A DNA stretch of 64,000 nt from Paraburkholderia rhizosphaerae (GTDB taxonomy: Bacteria; Pseudomonadota; Gammaproteobacteria; Burkholderiales; Burkholderiaceae): NCBI RefSeq assembly GCF_004366595.1, contig NZ_SORE01000006.1:186001-250000 (forward strand). Direction: 5' to 3'. Below, in pieces: positions 63,233-64,000 of this stretch. The number at the start of each line of letters is the position of its first letter. Within the stretch, counting starts at the first letter, position 1. Position numbers and translations under genes: made by a program. The notes under the pieces were generated by a model that was given only the letters and a program-made list of their open reading frames with translations, was not told the origin of the DNA and made no database searches.

Positions 63233-63388
63233 TCTGATGTCCTGCAGGTCCCAGGCGGCTTGTCCCGCCGCGCTTCCTACACATGTTTCCCCGTTTGCGC
63301 CACACGTTTTTGTCCGCTTGTGGGGGCCAGCAAAGCTCAGTAATATCGCGCTACGCTGGCTTTGGCCGGTTACAAATCTGGAGGAAAC

Positions 63389-64000
63389 ATGAAACAAAAC
63401 AGACTGTTGCACGCGCTCCGGCTCACGACGCTGAGCGCGGTCGCAGCGGCATCGATGGCGGGGACCCAACTGGCGAACGCCGCCGATATTCCGAACAAGA
63501 CTCTTGTTTTCTGCTCAGAAGGCAGCCCCGCGGGTTTTGATCCGGCGCAATACACGACGGGCGTGGACTTTACCGCGAACACCTTCACCGTTTACAACCG
63601 GCTCGTCGAATTCGAGCGCGGCGGTACGAAGGTCGAACCGGGCCTCGCCGAGAAGTGGGAAGTGTCGCCGGATGGCAAGACGGTGACGTTCCATCTGCGT
63701 CACGGCGTCAAATTCCAGACCACCGCGTATTTCAAGCCGACGCGTGAGTTCAACGCGGACGACGTGGTCTTTACGTTCGAGCGCATGCTCGATCCGAACC
63801 AGCCGTTCCGCAAGGCCTACCCGGTGCAGTTTCCGTACTTCACCGACATGGGTCTGGACAAGCTGATCCAGAAGGTCGAAAAGGTCGACCCGTACACGGT
63901 GAAATTCACGCTGGCCGAAGCGAACGCGCCGTTTATCCAGAACATCGCGATGGAGTACGCATCGATTCTGTCGGCTGAATACGCGGACCAGTTGCTCAAG
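63389..64000 (+). CDS. dipeptide-type ABC transporter binding protein (partial)
   Basis: The first 204 codons of a periplasmic solute-binding protein; the frame is open at the window edge. A signal peptide ends near LANAAD (residue 32). KTLVFCSEGSPAGFDPAQYT, LYNRLVEF-like VYNRLVEFERGG, LAEKWEVSPDGKTVTFHLR and EFNADDVVFTFERMLDPNQP closely follow the DppA/SBP_5 pattern, so dipeptide or heme-type uptake is likely. The ATG at 63389 follows GGAGGAAAC. Permease genes would be expected to the right. Confidence 0.9.
   Translation, partial: MKQNRLLHALRLTTLSAVAAASMAGTQLANAADIPNKTLVFCSEGSPAGFDPAQYTTGVDFTANTFTVYNRLVEFERGGTKVEPGLAEKWEVSPDGKTVTFHLRHGVKFQTTAYFKPTREFNADDVVFTFERMLDPNQPFRKAYPVQFPYFTDMGLDKLIQKVEKVDPYTVKFTLAEANAPFIQNIAMEYASILSAEYADQLLK

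Noticed and set aside
1..64000. tRNA, rRNA, insertion sequence or integron
   Set aside because: No cloverleaf with a TTCRA loop and acceptor stem, no rRNA signature, no transposase or terminal inverted repeats were seen on either strand.

Overview
The window is GC-rich and reads as a Burkholderia-type betaproteobacterial chromosome, most likely Paraburkholderia or a close relative. This rests on gene order (flhDC-motAB-che; flhBAFG-fliA; flgNMA facing flgB-J; fliL-R facing fliK-F), the DUF2844/DUF3443 pair inside the flagellar block, and an ahcY-holin-metF locus led by an SAH riboswitch. Positions 652 to about 55216 form one nearly uninterrupted motility island. The last 9 kb are housekeeping and metabolic genes. 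Species assignment is an inference; no rRNA or tRNA gene is present to anchor it.

Layout. (1) 1-651 is a gene-free leader with a good -10 box and a 19-bp dyad upstream of the master regulator flhDC. (2) 2036-13680 holds the stator genes motAB and a complete chemotaxis set: cheY-like, cheA, cheW, an MCP, cheR, cheD, cheB, cheY and cheZ. (3) 13956-15851 holds two exported proteins of unknown function, DUF2844 and a DUF3443 lipoprotein with aspartic-protease-like motifs. (4) 16149-23005 is flhB-flhA-flhF-flhG-fliA, the export gate, placement factors and sigma28. (5) 23224-25920 (minus) is flgN-flgM-flgA, divergent from flgB-flgJ (26193-33932). A c-di-GMP brake gene (ycgR) and the hook-filament junction genes flgKL follow. 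(6) 38548-43246 (minus) is fliL-M-N-O-P-Q-R. An orphan fimbrial adhesin lies divergent from fliL. (7) 44572-51651 (minus) is fliF-G-H-I-J-K, divergent from fliE. Then come fliS, fliT, a second FliK-like gene and a short FlhB C-domain homologue (51903-55216). (8) 55241-64000 holds an AidB-like acyl-CoA dehydrogenase, a GGDEF remnant, a LysR regulator divergent from an LrgA/LrgB-like pair, the SAH-riboswitch-ahcY-holin-metF locus, and the start of a dipeptide-binding protein that runs off the right edge. Filament genes fliC and fliD are not in the window.

Regulation read from sequence. Sigma28 (FliA) promoters of the TAAAGTTT-N11/12-GCCGATAA type can be placed before motA, cheY, flgM, ycgR, flgK and fliS. 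A shared G6-containing, partly palindromic element lies in the control regions of flgA/flgB, fliE/fliF and fliL, and is my candidate for the FlhDC box of this lineage. Together these give the usual tiers: flhDC, then basal body and fliA, then late genes after FlgM export.

The most unusual items are the DUF3443 protein with DTKS and DTGS motifs paired with DUF2844, the candidate FlhDC box, FlhG with its Walker A lysine replaced by cysteine, the FliK-like/FlhB-C accessory pair, and the orphan adhesin that shares the fliL control region. No mobile element, CRISPR array, rRNA or tRNA was found.
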